Positions 50,190 to 61,259 of a DNA stretch of 64,000 bases are shown here, piece after piece. Positions within the stretch are counted from its first letter, which is position 1. Each line of letters opens with the position of its first letter. This DNA is from Sipunculus nudus (Eukaryota; Annelida; Sipuncula; Golfingiida; Sipunculidae), in contig CM049307.1 in NCBI GenBank assembly GCA_026874595.1, positions 48,461,678 to 48,525,677 of the forward strand, given 5' to 3'. The notes beneath the pieces were generated by a model. That model had not been told where the DNA came from, did not search any database, and saw only the letters and a list, made by a program, of their open reading frames with translations. A program made the position numbers and the translations under genes.

Positions 50190-53100
50190 CTGGAAAAAAT
50201 ACTAATACTTTTTTATTTATTAGAAAAGTATTCACTATTCACTGAGTTAAATACACTAAGTTAATTACACTGTGCCATGGGAAACAGAAAACTTGTTGCT
50301 GTGCAGGAAACTGTCAGGTTTGTATAAATTTGGCCTTAGTTTTAAGGACCAAAATATAATCCAGTACCCTGTGATTTACGCTCCATAAGCAGCGGTTATG
50401 CTAAGCTAAACAAAGGTCACATGCTGTGTTCAGAGTGTACCTATAAATGTAACTGAAAATTAATGCCAAAGCAAAATTTAAGGTGCCAGAAACTAATTAC
50501 AATGAACTGAAAATCTCTGCTGGAGTAAGGTTTCAATAAATCAAAGTTTTTTAATTACCAGGCAAATAAAATATTTCACGCTTTAAATTTTAAATTTATT
50601 CACAAGTATATCTGTATGACATAAAAAAATATATATTCACATAAATCTGAGGATAATTTTAACAGAAATGATGTCATACATCACTAATATTCAAGTGCTA
50701 AGAATGAATGAATGAAGGGCACGCACTTGTTTTGTTCTGTGTGAGCATTCAATGCATTTTGCATATGCATGAATATATCTTTCATGACTGGGGAGGCAAG
50801 CTCTGCTGTTGCTGGGTGTCCATGGGCCTTTCTCCAGTAATTCTGTAACACAAACAGGTTCGTATGAAAACTCTGCAGGTTACCATGAAATTTGCAAACA
50901 TTCATGCGCATGACAATTTTGAAATAAATTCCATGAGCTCAATTCCACTTCATATCCAGTTCTATAAAAATGTAAAATTTACTAAAAAATTCTACGATTT
51001 ACTGCAGACCTCCGCAGCATGTCCAAGTCTTATAAAGTCCTGAAATATACCCTAAATTCTTGTGTACAAGCTGGAAAATTTATTCCCAATAACAATGTTA
51101 AAAATCCATAACAGCTTATGTATACACAGGCCTAAAAAATTGACCACCTTTTGCAATGGACAACCAAGCGACCTGCCTGACAGGTCCTGTCACTGAGGGG
51201 CGAAAATTTTGTTCTGGTGTCAACAGCCGATTACTACAGCGTGTAAAATATATAGTTCTGGCAATAAAAATTATTGTATATCATTGTACTGTTTTTGTTT
51301 CTCAATATATTAAAATATTAATATTTATATACAGTGTTACAACAGAATTTATGGGCAAATATATACTGTGGTTGGCCTTATATTCGCGGGGTTAAAATTT
51401 CACAATATTCACCTTTTCATTGTTTTGCAAGGGTTCCATTTACAGGATATCACAATAAAAAAGACCTATACAGTGTAATTATATAAAAGATTACATGGGC
51501 AAAATCTTCAGGGAAAACATCAACTGAGTGGAAATAAATGTTTGTCAGTGGCAGATACGTAATATGAAAGCTCCAATATCATTTATAAAAGCAATCTTTG
51601 AACATACACGATCAATTAATTTTCATAATTTCATCCTTTTGCCTTTTGACTCCCCTTCAATGATGTCACCTCTTATTCACGGTGATTTTGTTTTTGTAAT
51701 AATTTGAAACCCTCGCAAACAAAAAGGCAACCACAGTATATGTATGAGATATATATGAAAAGTCTAAAAGCTCCATCTCATTATGTTGTGGCTTTTATCA
51801 GGAGGGTATGAGTTCATCCCCATTCATGTGTGTGTGGGTGTGTTTGTTCACAACATAAGTCACACAATCTTGAATTTCGGGAATGGGCCAATGAAGAATC
51901 AAATAGATTAAAGTGTGGATCCGGCACATGATCAGAATTTAGGAACCTCATAAAGAAATATTCACAAATGTACAGTCATTTATGTACAAAATAACCTTGC
52001 AATATGGGCCCGAAGTGAATGCAGACTTGGTTTTGGGAGCATCTCACAATAGCCCCCCCCCCCCCCCCCAAATACACATCACATGGTAGAGGCTTGCATT
52101 CCTTTATGCAGATTACCTGTTAAATATTATCCTTATTCCTCATTTAAACCTTATCATGCCAAAGATTGCATTAGGGTTAAACTTAGGTTCAATTAAAAAA
52201 AATATTCCAAAGTCATGACAGCTGCAGGGATACACCCCAAAAATTACCCCTTACCCCCCCCCCCCCCTCAGGTGTTGGTGTTTTAAAGTTCTGGGGTTTC
52301 AGTAGAACCTACTACATTGTTAGAAACAGTACCTTAACCCTTAACTAACACTTAAAACAGCATCAGTATCAGCAAGGTATTGCCATGTGTATTGCATAAT
52401 TTGGGTATATTTGGTTGTATTAGGTGCATGTACCTTTAAATCAGATGTATACTCCAGCACTTCCAGGTCCTCAAGTGTGAGGAGGTTACACCAGGGGGAG
52501 TAACCATACAAGCCTTCTTCAATAGCACACATGACATACATGGTTTTAAGATCCTCTGAAACATAATTATAAATACATAAACAGTACATAGGCAAAGATG
52601 TAGAGTAGTTCTTGGCAAACAAAGTTACTGCATACAGTGTTTAACAGCCTGATGTTAATCTTGGTTTCGTTACTAGCAGGGTTGGGTTTCTACACGGTAG
52701 AAAAGTATCTCGATCTACCCTACCATGGGTAGAAACTAGGATAAAAATGATAGAAATACCTTTCTACCTGGTAGAAATGGTAGGAATAGGGTAGAAACCT
52801 CAGCTGGTCTGAATGAAGTATGATTAAGTGGCACATTTTAGTGGATGCAGAAATAATGAAAGTACACCCAGTCAGCAAAAAAGGTAAAAAAAAAAAACAT
52901 TTTATTAAAAACATAAAAAACTACAACTTAAACCAAAAACGAATTTTTTTTAACACAATTGTTCTGCATGCCAAATAATTTCCTTGGTTTGTACACATGT
53001 ATTTACAGTTCTTTCTCTGATTCTCTGTTGAATACTAAAATCTTAATTCACTAATTGTAAATGTAATGATCTTTGCAATATAATCATGGTGATAGGTTAC

Positions 53101-56100
53101 TCTCATGTTTTTTTTTTTTTTAATATCAGGTTCTTCAGTAGTCCAGCTCTGTCTGTCCCTTTAACATCCGGATGCAAAAAAGGAGCTTACTGGCAGTTTT
53201 ATTTCCATGTTACAAACATGGCTGTTGCACAATTTGGCATGATGTATTTTCAGTCAGCTCACAGTGTCAGCTATGGCAAGTCATTGATTACAACATAGCT
53301 TACATTTGCCATATTCTTTTCCACCCACCTTGACAGACATAAAGTTTTCCCATATTGGGTCTTTAGTCTTTAACTATAATTCCCTTAGAAAAATGTCCCA
53401 AGTTGGGTTTCTGAAACCTATGCCAGCCTTAGCAGGGTTTCAGTAGTATATGCAGTGATGCATGTCATTTAAATTGATTTAATCACAAATTTGTGCTCAG
53501 GTGAATAATTAGGAAAAACAACACAAATTAATTGGAGGGTTTCAGACACTAGGAAGCATGCAGGGTGATGTGTGTGATACATAACTGAAATCAGGTTTCC
53601 ATGAATCCTGCTATGCTTGACAAACCCTGATGATGGTTTAATTAACTTTTTAAAGGTACTAACTTATTACCTTTATATCAGTGATACTTTTATTTATCTA
53701 TTAATAGTATTATGCCATTAAACAAATGATTTTATATTTATTTTTAATTCCCAACAGAGTTTCTACCCTATCCACCATTTCTTCCCATGGTAGAAAGTTT
53801 TTTTACCATATCAGTAATTACCCAGTAATTACCTGGGTAATTACCATGCAGGGTAGAAACCTGCCAACCCTGATTACTAGAGAGAGTGGATCTCTGACTG
53901 TATGTATAAAGGAGTCATTAATCTTGATAGCAACTTAGGATGGTTAATTAAACAAGGTACCAGCATTTGAAAAAAAATAATGTCAATTAGCAGTACTCCA
54001 GAACTTATTAGTCAATAATACATCTGTCACCTACAGATGACACCAGGTGTAGACATAGACATTGTCTCATTATTATATAACTAACTCCATATATCCTCTT
54101 TGTTAGCTGTGCTTTGTTTTCCAATTAAAGAAAGGTCTAAATGCAAATTTTATTCTGACTAACACATTGGTGATATATGACAAATAATCAAAATAACACT
54201 CTATTAATTCATTACACATTACTTATTAGTTAAAACTCTCATATTTTCCAAAACTATAGTAGATTTTCTAAAGAACGAAATAATAACTGTAATGCTGTGA
54301 AATGGAAACTGAAATTAATATGTGTCATCAACATCCAATCTGATCCCCAGATATTATCTCTGTATCACCAATAACCAATCATGCAGGTTCTGAGACATGG
54401 TTATCATATGCCCAACAACCAAGCAGGTTCTGAGACATGGTCAATGTATCATCAACAACCAATCAGATTCTGAGAAAATGATCATTGTATCACCAATAAC
54501 CAATCAAATTCTGAGAAAATGGTCATTTAATCATCAACAACCAATTAGATTTGAGGTATTGTCATTATATCACCAACAACCAATCAGATTATGAGACAAT
54601 GGTAATTGTATCACCAATAACCAAAAAGATTCTGAGAAAATGGTCATTGCAGCACCAGCAACCAATCAGATTCTGAGACAATGGTAATTGTATCACAACA
54701 ACCAATCAGATTCTGAGACAATGGTAATTGTATCACCAATAACCAATCAGATTCTGAGAAAATGATCATTGTATCACCAATGACCAATCAAATTCTGAGA
54801 AAAAATGGTCATTGCAGCACCAGCAACCAATCAGATTCTGAGACAATGGTAATTTTATCACAACAACCAATCAGATTCTGAGAAAATGGTAATTGAATCA
54901 CCAACAACCAATCAGATTCTGAGACAATTAATGGCCAATGTATCACCAAAACCCGATTAGATATTGAGACATGGTCATGGTATCAGAAGCAACCAAACTG
55001 ATTCTCAAATGTTCACTAAATCAAGTATCATAAAGGTATTACAACAGAAAAAAACAAGTGACCCATGGGTCATGACACTCAGCTGACTGGGAAGAGATTC
55101 ACAAAAGGAAATTTTATCATCAGAATGGTAGTTTATACTAATTTAACTGAAGCATCAAACAGATTAACCAACAGGCCAAGATTAATTCTGTATTTATATA
55201 TCTCAAAAATAGAGAAAAAATGTGTAAACTTTAAAAACTAGAATATGGGTAGCCGACAAGGGACTACGTGTATCCGCCAAAATCAGAGTGGAACAGGTGA
55301 AGTGAGGCATGGATTGAGTGGCAAGGGGACATAGAGTGATGTATGTTGCATATTAGCATAAAAGTCTGCAGCCTAAATGTGTATGTAGGTTGCGCCACCT
55401 ACCACAAATCCAGAAAGCTGTTCAAGTTGTATACATATGCGAAATTTTAGGCAGAAAAGTCAAACCACTACATGTATATGAGTGATTTTAGCCCATGGCA
55501 GACAAACAGACGCTGTGCAAAAATGGTTGAAGAGATATGAGCTTGGATGTGTGCAGCGTTAACTAGAATTTAAGTGGCGTCACCTGTCATAAAATCAAGA
55601 AAGCTGTCCAGGATGTATAAACCTGCAAAATTTTAGGCAGTTATGTCAAACCACTACAGAGAAATGAGTGATTTCCTCAGCAGACAAACAGACAGACGCT
55701 GTGCAAAATGTGCAAAAATAGTTGCAGGTGGCCCCTCCAGTTTTTTGTATGATAAAGACCTATGTGAGATCTATACACATGCAAAATTTTGGCCCAATCG
55801 TTCAAACGGTTCCCGAGATATGAGCTTGGATGTCTGCAGCGTAAACTAGATTGTAGGTGGCGCCACCTGTCATAAAATCAAGAAAGCTATCCAGGATGTA
55901 TAAAACTGCAAAATTTTAGGCAAATACGTCAAACCACTGCCGAGAAACGAGTTACATTATCCCATGGCAGAGAAACAGACAAACTGTGCAAAAATGGTTG
56001 CAGGTGGCCACTCCAGTTTTGTGTATGATAAAGACCTATGTGAGATCTAAACACATGCACAATTTTGGCCCAATTGGTCAAATGGTTCCTGAGATATGAT

Positions 56101-58858
56101 CTTGGATGTGTGCAGCGTTAACTAGAATGTAGGTGGCGCCACCTGTCATAAAATCAAGAAAGCTATCCAGGATGTATGCGCATGTCGAATTTCAGTCGAA
56201 TTAGTCAATCCACTGCAGAGATATGAGTGATTTTAACCCAAGTCAGATGAACAGATGAACATTGTGCAAACATGGTTACAGGTGCCGCCACCATTGTTTG
56301 TGTATGTTATAAAGCTATCCAAGGGTTACATTTGTATAAATTTTATTTCCTGATCGGTCAAACAGTTCCCGAGATATGAGGGTTTATGTGTGGAAACAGA
56401 CGCACAAATGGACGCTAGGCAGAGAGGAAAGGTCAGAGGTCAAGGCAAATTGGTTAGGCACCAGTTCACAGGTGACCCCATAATTGGTGTAAGTTTCCGA
56501 AAAATCGTGTTGTAGTTATTGAGATACTGCAGTTTTTGTATCAAATTTTCCAATATTCTGGGGGTATTTTGGAGCCATACAGCTTAAAGAATATGGGTAA
56601 CAGAGACCTTATTTCAGGTTTCCATGGAGACTTTTCATGGGTCTCCCTGTGTGTCAAGAATGAAGATTCTAGGTCCAGTTTTTATGATTTGTGCCCTGTT
56701 AACAGATGTTCATATCTTAAAAGGTCTCAAAAATAGAGAAACAATTCGTAAAAAAACCCGAACAAATATAGGTAGCGCCACCAGTCTGCAGAAACTGATA
56801 AAACACTCCATGATCAATATCCATGCAAACAATTATGGTGATCTCTACATTAATTCATCAGATACTTCTGCTTTTGTATCAAATTTTCCATTATTCTGGG
56901 GGGTAATTGGGAGCCCCCCACAGCTTAAAGTATATGGGGTAACAGAGACCTTATTTCAGGTTTCCATGGAGACTTTTCATGGACCTCTCAGTGTGTCAAG
57001 AATGAAGATTCTAGGTCCAGTCTTTATGTGCCCTGTTAACAGCTGTTCACATTTTAAAAGGTCTCAAAAATAGAGAAAACAATTCGTAAAAATTGAAAAA
57101 TACAGGTGGCGCGACCAGTCCGCAGAAACTGATGACACATCTCATGATCAATATGTATGCAAAATATCATGACCATCAGTGATGTAGTTAATGAGATATA
57201 TTGAAGTTTTGTATGAAATTTTTGACTATTCTGGGGGGTACTTTGGGGCCCCATAGCTAGAAGGATATAGGTAACAGGGACCTAATTTCTGGTTTCCATG
57301 GAGATTTTTCAGGGACCTCTCAGTGTGTCAAGAATTAAGATTCTACGTCCAGTCTTATGATTTGTGCCCTGTTAACAGCTGTTCACATTTTTAAAGGTCT
57401 CAAAAAAGAGAAAACAATTCGTAAAAAATCGAAAAATACAGGTGGCGCCACCAGTCTGCAGGAACTGATTGAACATCTCATGATCAATAGGTATGCCATA
57501 AATCATGACCATCAGTGATGTAGTTATTGAGACACAGAAGTTTTTGTATGAAATTTTTTACTATTCTGGGGGGTACTTTGGGGCCCCATAGCTTGAAGGA
57601 TAAGGGTAACAGAGACCTAATTTCTGGTTTCCAAGGAGATTTTTCAGGGACCTCTCAGTGTGTCAATAATTAAGATTCTAGGTCCAATCTTGACAATTTG
57701 TGCCTTGTTAACAGATGTTCACATTTTTAAAGGTCTCAAAAAAGAGAAAAAAATTCGTAAAAAATCGAAAAATACAGGTGGCGCCACCAGTCTGCATGAA
57801 GTGATGGAACATCTCATAATCAATATGTATGCCAAAAATCATGACCATCAGTCAAGTAGTTAATAAGATATTGAAGTTTTTGTATGAAATTTTTTACTTT
57901 TCTGGGGGGGGGGGGGTACTTTGGGGCCCCATAGCTTGAAGGATATGGGTAACAGAGACCTAATTTCTGGTTTCCAGAATCCCAAGTACTAAGATTCTAG
58001 GTCCAGCGGTTACGATTTGTGCCTGGTTAACGGACGGACAGACGGACGACGGACAAAGAGTGATCGCTATAGTTCAGATGACTTTCAGTCAGCTGAGCTA
58101 AAAATCCAATACATACTGCTTGAAAGCTCCACTGGTCCAATCTTTTCTTGTATATTCTTGACCACCTGTTGTATTTCTGGTCCTTCCCTGAATGTATAAA
58201 ACTCAATGTTGGCTGGTTTATTTTTCTTCACCATCTTAATATATTTGTCACAGTTATCATGAGGCCGCATCATCTGATCATTAATTACAAGTTCAGAATT
58301 CAGTATATCTGATTCTAGCGCCATCTGGAGGCCCTTTCTAAAATGTTTACTACTCTCAATTGTTCGACTTTTGTTACTTGAAAGAAACAAAATATCATCA
58401 GTTTCTATATCATGCAGACCTTCATAAAAAGTTTGACCAGTCCTTTGCCCAATTTGTTGCAGTTCTAATTTCCCCAGATCTGCGAGAATTTTTTCTTCAT
58501 CGACTGTAAATGGATTTTTCCATGAATGGAGTTCTGATAACCCTTTTTCGTAAAATTGTTCTTTGAGTTTAGAATGAAGTAAATCGGAGTGTGCTATGTC
58601 AGTTTTACTAGGGTATCTGGAACCATGCCTGAACAATCCTGATAAATGAATGGGCTTACAACTCGATGGCGCGAGTTTGAACTTGAAAGCACTCCTCTTT
58701 TCCCGCAGTGCCGATTCGTCCGCAGCGAATGACCAGTCGTACACAGTTTTGGTTCCGTAGGGTCTCGGTAATTTCGTTTCTGTGGCAGTGCATATCGTTC
58801 TTATATGGAACAGTAGAGTCACAATAGCACGAGGTACATTAAGATTCCTGAAATTCAT
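49775..58858 (-). CDS. MINPP1: Multiple inositol polyphosphate phosphatase (MINPP1 family), 4 coding exons, 464 aa
   Basis: This is a histidine acid phosphatase of the MINPP/Mipp family, which in known animals removes phosphates from InsP6 and related inositol phosphates, mainly in the ER lumen. The four exons join in frame to 1395 nt, or 464 residues; the human protein has 487. Visible features are an N-terminal hydrophobic segment (AIVTLLFHI, residues 11-19) suited to a signal peptide, catalytic RHGSRYP at 77-83 (His78), LSSNKSR in the substrate-binding region, RPHDNC at about 215-220, SPWC, the proton-donor motif FGHAET with His337, Ala338 and Glu339, and a C-terminal HTEL. Human MINPP1 ends SDEL, so HTEL is probably an ER-retrieval signal. 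The start at 58858 has the favourable context gccagccATG. No frameshift or missing key residue is seen. Confidence 0.95.
50727..50842 (-). CDS. MINPP1: MINPP1 exon 3
   Basis: The exon has acceptor gtgttacag and donor CAA|gtgcgt, ending in phase 2. It encodes NYWRKAHGHPATAELASPVM and KDIFMHMQNALNAHTEQN, equivalent to human QYWKRGYGY...LFQDIFQHLDKAVEQK. The donor is a less common GTGCGT. Confidence 0.92.
52434..52555 (-). CDS. MINPP1: MINPP1 exon 2
   Basis: The exon has acceptor ttatgtttcag and donor AAAG|gtacat. It completes Lys248 and adds 40 codons, encoding DLKTMYVMCAIEEGLYGYSP, WCNLLTLED and VLEYTSDLK. This matches human [22 protein letters not shown]. Confidence 0.93.
52677..53872. mobile_element. 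hAT-like non-autonomous element, 1196 bp (MINPP1 intron 1)
   Basis: Ends are CAGGGTTGGGTTTCTAC on the left and GTAGAAACCTGCCAACCCTG on the right. Flanking 8-mers GTTACTAG (52669-52676) and ATTACTAG (53873-53880) agree at 7 of 8 bases. CAGGG-type inverted tips plus an 8 bp duplication are the hAT signature. GGTAGAAA/TTTCTACC boxes recur near both ends. No transposase frame is present. Confidence 0.85.
54360..54995 (+). repeat. CCAAT minisatellite (MINPP1 intron 1)
   Basis: About 15 units of roughly 40 bp have consensus TATCACCAACAACCAATCAG followed by ATTCTGAGAAAATGGTCATTG. At least ten units keep ACCAATCA, the core of an NF-Y/CCAAT box. Unit lengths vary from about 38 to 45 bp. Confidence 0.9.
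55380..56290 (+). repeat. Tandem array 1 inside element D, ~300 bp units
   Basis: Units share GTAGGTGGCGCCACCTGTCA, AAATCAAGAAAGCTATCCAG, AAAATTTTAGGCA, CAAACCACT and GAGATATGAGCTTGGATGT. Clear copies start near 55570, 55855 and 56130. No conserved protein is seen. Confidence 0.85.
56520..57990 (+). repeat. Tandem array 2 inside element D, ~330 bp units
   Basis: Four units share TTCTGGGGGGTACTTTGGGG, GGTAACAGAGACCT, TTTCCATGGAGA, AGATTCTAGGTCCAGT and GGTGGCGCCACCAGTCTGCA. A 149-codon open frame at 56624-57073 runs across two units and is a repeat artefact. Confidence 0.85.
58117..58858 (-). CDS. MINPP1: MINPP1 exon 1: signal peptide and RHGxRxP domain
   Basis: The exon encodes residues 1-247 plus 1 nt, ending CAAGCA|gtatgt. 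It holds the signal peptide, LSGLFRHGSRYP and the GPEIQQVV region. A transposon-like repeat (element D) ends only about 7 nt beyond the donor hexamer, inside the intron. An overlapping + strand reading frame at 58782-59051 is judged a shadow. Confidence 0.95.
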
Positions 58859-60280
58859 GGCTGGCGGCCTTGTACAGATCTATTTTGCCCAAGCTTTTAA
58901 AAGCGAGCGTTGGTTCCTACAATCCTGGTTTCTAAATCGCCTCATGCCAAGTCGCCTAACTTCTTTTCGTCGTTCGGCAAACTCGGCAAAGACCACATGC
59001 ACAGACTGCTGGTATTGTTGCCCACCATCAAAAATTTTAAATTTTGACTAGACCAAGCTAGACGTATATTTTTTTGTATCTGCAAAATTTTTTAATTTCT
59101 TTATTTTATAACATGGCATGATTAATTTCAGATTAGTGATTATGGAGAAACTGTCCGCATATAGGGGGTTTTGGGGGTTGAGCACACCCCCCCCCCCCCC
59201 CCGACCTTTCTGGAAACAATTTTTTATGCTTGACACCCGCTGACCTTCCCTGCAAAAAGTCCTGGATCCGAGCTTGATGTAAAACGAATAGTGTATACGG
59301 TTGTGTCATTCTGTGGAATTTTCATATAGGCCTAGATTTTTTTCGAACATACTTTTTTCATAACTTCCCAGTGGGCAATTGATGTTGAATAGACATCAAA
59401 TTGACATCAAACATTGATGTCAAAAACAGGTTTAATTTTAAAGTCAAATTGACGTCAAAATTTAGGCATCAAATTGATGTCAAACATTGATGTCAAAATG
59501 ATGTCAAGAACAGGCTTAGTTTGCAGATCAAATTGACGTCAAAAGTTTTGACATCAAGATTTTGATCTAAATTTGCTGTCACTTTAAAGTTAATTTAATT
59601 TCATGTAAATGTCAAATTATGTTAAAATTTCACCCTGTAGATGTTTTGCCTTTAGTGTTAACACACATCTACTAACAAGAAGAATATCAAGTGTAGGAAC
59701 TGTTTTATTTAGATTTCATGTCCATGAAACTTGATTTCTGGAATGCGATCTTTACAGCTGCCATCTGAAAAGAATAGAGAGCTTTTTAAGCATTCAGAAA
59801 AGCCTTGAGTATGTACCAGGAATTTTGCAATAGCAGGAAACATCTTTATAATTCTAAGGTGTTATTTTAATTATCATATCAAAGAAGGGACAAATAATGG
59901 TTTTTTTAGCCACAAAACTGTAAACACAACATTGTCCTAATAACATATTACCAGCATGGAAGGGTTTAATCTTTATGTTCTATTCAGCCAGTAGGAATAG
60001 TGAAAAAGGAGCATCTTTTTTGACAATACATCTTTAGTTTCATTATGTTTGGTTAAATGTGAACAGTTACATATGCCTTTTTCATGGTATAAACATAAAA
60101 GAATTCAGCCAATATGTATGTAATATAAACACAAAGTATAATGCAAAAATAATAATGCCACAAACACTTCCCTCTCCTCCAAGAAAATATATATATACTC
60201 CTGAGTTGCACATGGGCAGCAAATAACTTTTGCTTTGCCAACTGAGCTGAATAGTGTAGAATCCTAGCCATGCGCTACAC
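58859..60280. other. Upstream side of MINPP1
   Basis: This should hold the MINPP1 5' UTR and promoter. No TATA box with good spacing was recognised. It contains the TGATGTCA array at 59378-59580 and a C run at 59188-59202. A - strand stretch at about 59702-59755, after the acceptor-like tattcttttcag, is open for about 18 codons before stops in two frames; it is too short to assign. Confidence 0.4.
59378..59580. repeat. Array of TTGATGTCAA / TTGACGTCAA motifs upstream of MINPP1
   Basis: Ten or so copies of (T)TGA[TC]GTCAA or GACATCAA occur in 200 bp, including two perfect palindromes TGACGTCA at 59450-59457 and 59534-59541. The array lies about 520-720 bp upstream of the MINPP1 start codon. 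Whether it regulates MINPP1 is unknown. Confidence 0.75.
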
Positions 60281-60284
60281 TCTA

Positions 60285-60640
60285 AGAACGAAAGGTGCTT
60301 CAAAGAACTCATTAGGGTTCTTTACGTTGTCACAAATATGGAACCCTATTGGGTTCTTTAAAGAACCCTATGATAGGGTTCTTTCAAAGAACCCTATGAT
60401 AGGGTTCTTTAAAACACCCTTAGGGTTCTTTTATTTAACCCTTTGATAGGGTTCTTTAAAACACCCTTAGGGTTCTTTAGTTTAACCCTTTGATAGGGTG
60501 CTTTAAAACACCTCAAGGGTTCTTTAATTGAACCCTATGATAGGGTTAAAACACCTTCAGGGTTGTTTAAACAAATTTGTATTATCTTGATCGTAGGGTT
60601 CATTAAAGAACCTTATAGAGCTTTGGGGCACCTTTATGGT
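60285..60640. repeat. Palindromic AGGGTTCTTTAAAGAACCCT array
   Basis: About eight units alternate AGGGTTCTTTAAA with AACCCTATGATAGGGTTCTT, so each strand can fold on itself repeatedly. The array is preceded by CACTCTAAGAACGAAAGGTG. The pattern resembles short inverted repeat elements seen in many animal genomes; the exact family is not known to me. Confidence 0.8.
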
Positions 60641-60958
60641 TCTTTAGATATCCCCCCCCCCCCACTTTATTGCTGATTACAAAAATTGTTCTTACTGATT
60701 TCATATTGATACTGAGTTCATATTGATAAACAATATCTTATACTGATATGGGGTCCAGACTACAGGATTAAAAAAAAATAAATACAAATACCATAATATA
60801 CATAAATAATATATTTATTTGCATTTATTTAAATATTAAAAATAATATATATTGAAGCACAAGGATGCCTCTATATATACAAAACAGGTTACATTACCCT
60901 TAATATACATGTACATAATATCAGAGGTAATCATACCATTTATTATCTCTTTTTCTTT

Positions 60959-60994
<36 letters not shown>

Positions 60995-61056
60995 GATGAA
61001 AAGAAACATATTTATGAATAAATCAATCAGTGTCCCACAATTATCTATTCATATAA

Positions 61057-61094
<38 letters not shown>

Positions 61095-61169
61095 TTATAT
61101 ATATATGTATATATATATATAACCTCTAAGATCCTGTAAGGAATAAAGATCAGAATTTCAAACCTGATT

Positions 61170-61259
<90 letters not shown>

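Larger units (their letters stand above)
55050..58103 (-). mobile_element. Element D, TTTAGCTCAGCTGA-type ends with tandem interior, 3 kb (MINPP1 intron 1)
   Basis: Read on the - strand it begins TTTTAGCTCAGCTGACTGAA and GTCCGTC-rich sequence (58020-58103). It ends near 55050 with CAGCTGAGTGTCATGACCCA. The interior differs from A-C and consists of two tandem arrays: about 300 bp units at 55380-56290 and about 330 bp units at 56520-57990. Most units carry GGTGGCGCCACC or a near variant. Confidence 0.75.

Noticed and set aside
54360-54995. CRISPR-like repeat array
   Set aside because: Repeat and spacer lengths vary and the spacers are also similar to each other. The host is an animal, so this is a minisatellite. 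The same applies to 44925-45925.
56624-57073. 149-codon open frame on the + strand
   Set aside because: It runs across two units of a tandem DNA repeat and is not conserved in frame in the other units.
10762-58858. Functional cluster linking IKK and MINPP1
   Set aside because: They are convergent, have separate known roles and share no promoter, so neighbourhood alone does not show cooperation.
58782-59051. 89-codon + strand frame overlapping MINPP1 exon 1
   Set aside because: It overlaps the MINPP1 start in antisense and has no family match.
59695-59760. Short - strand terminal-exon-like segment with AATAAA near the stop
   Set aside because: It is only about 18 codons long and two frames are equally open. 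Joining it to the 63.6 kb segment gives an immediate stop or an arbitrary frame.
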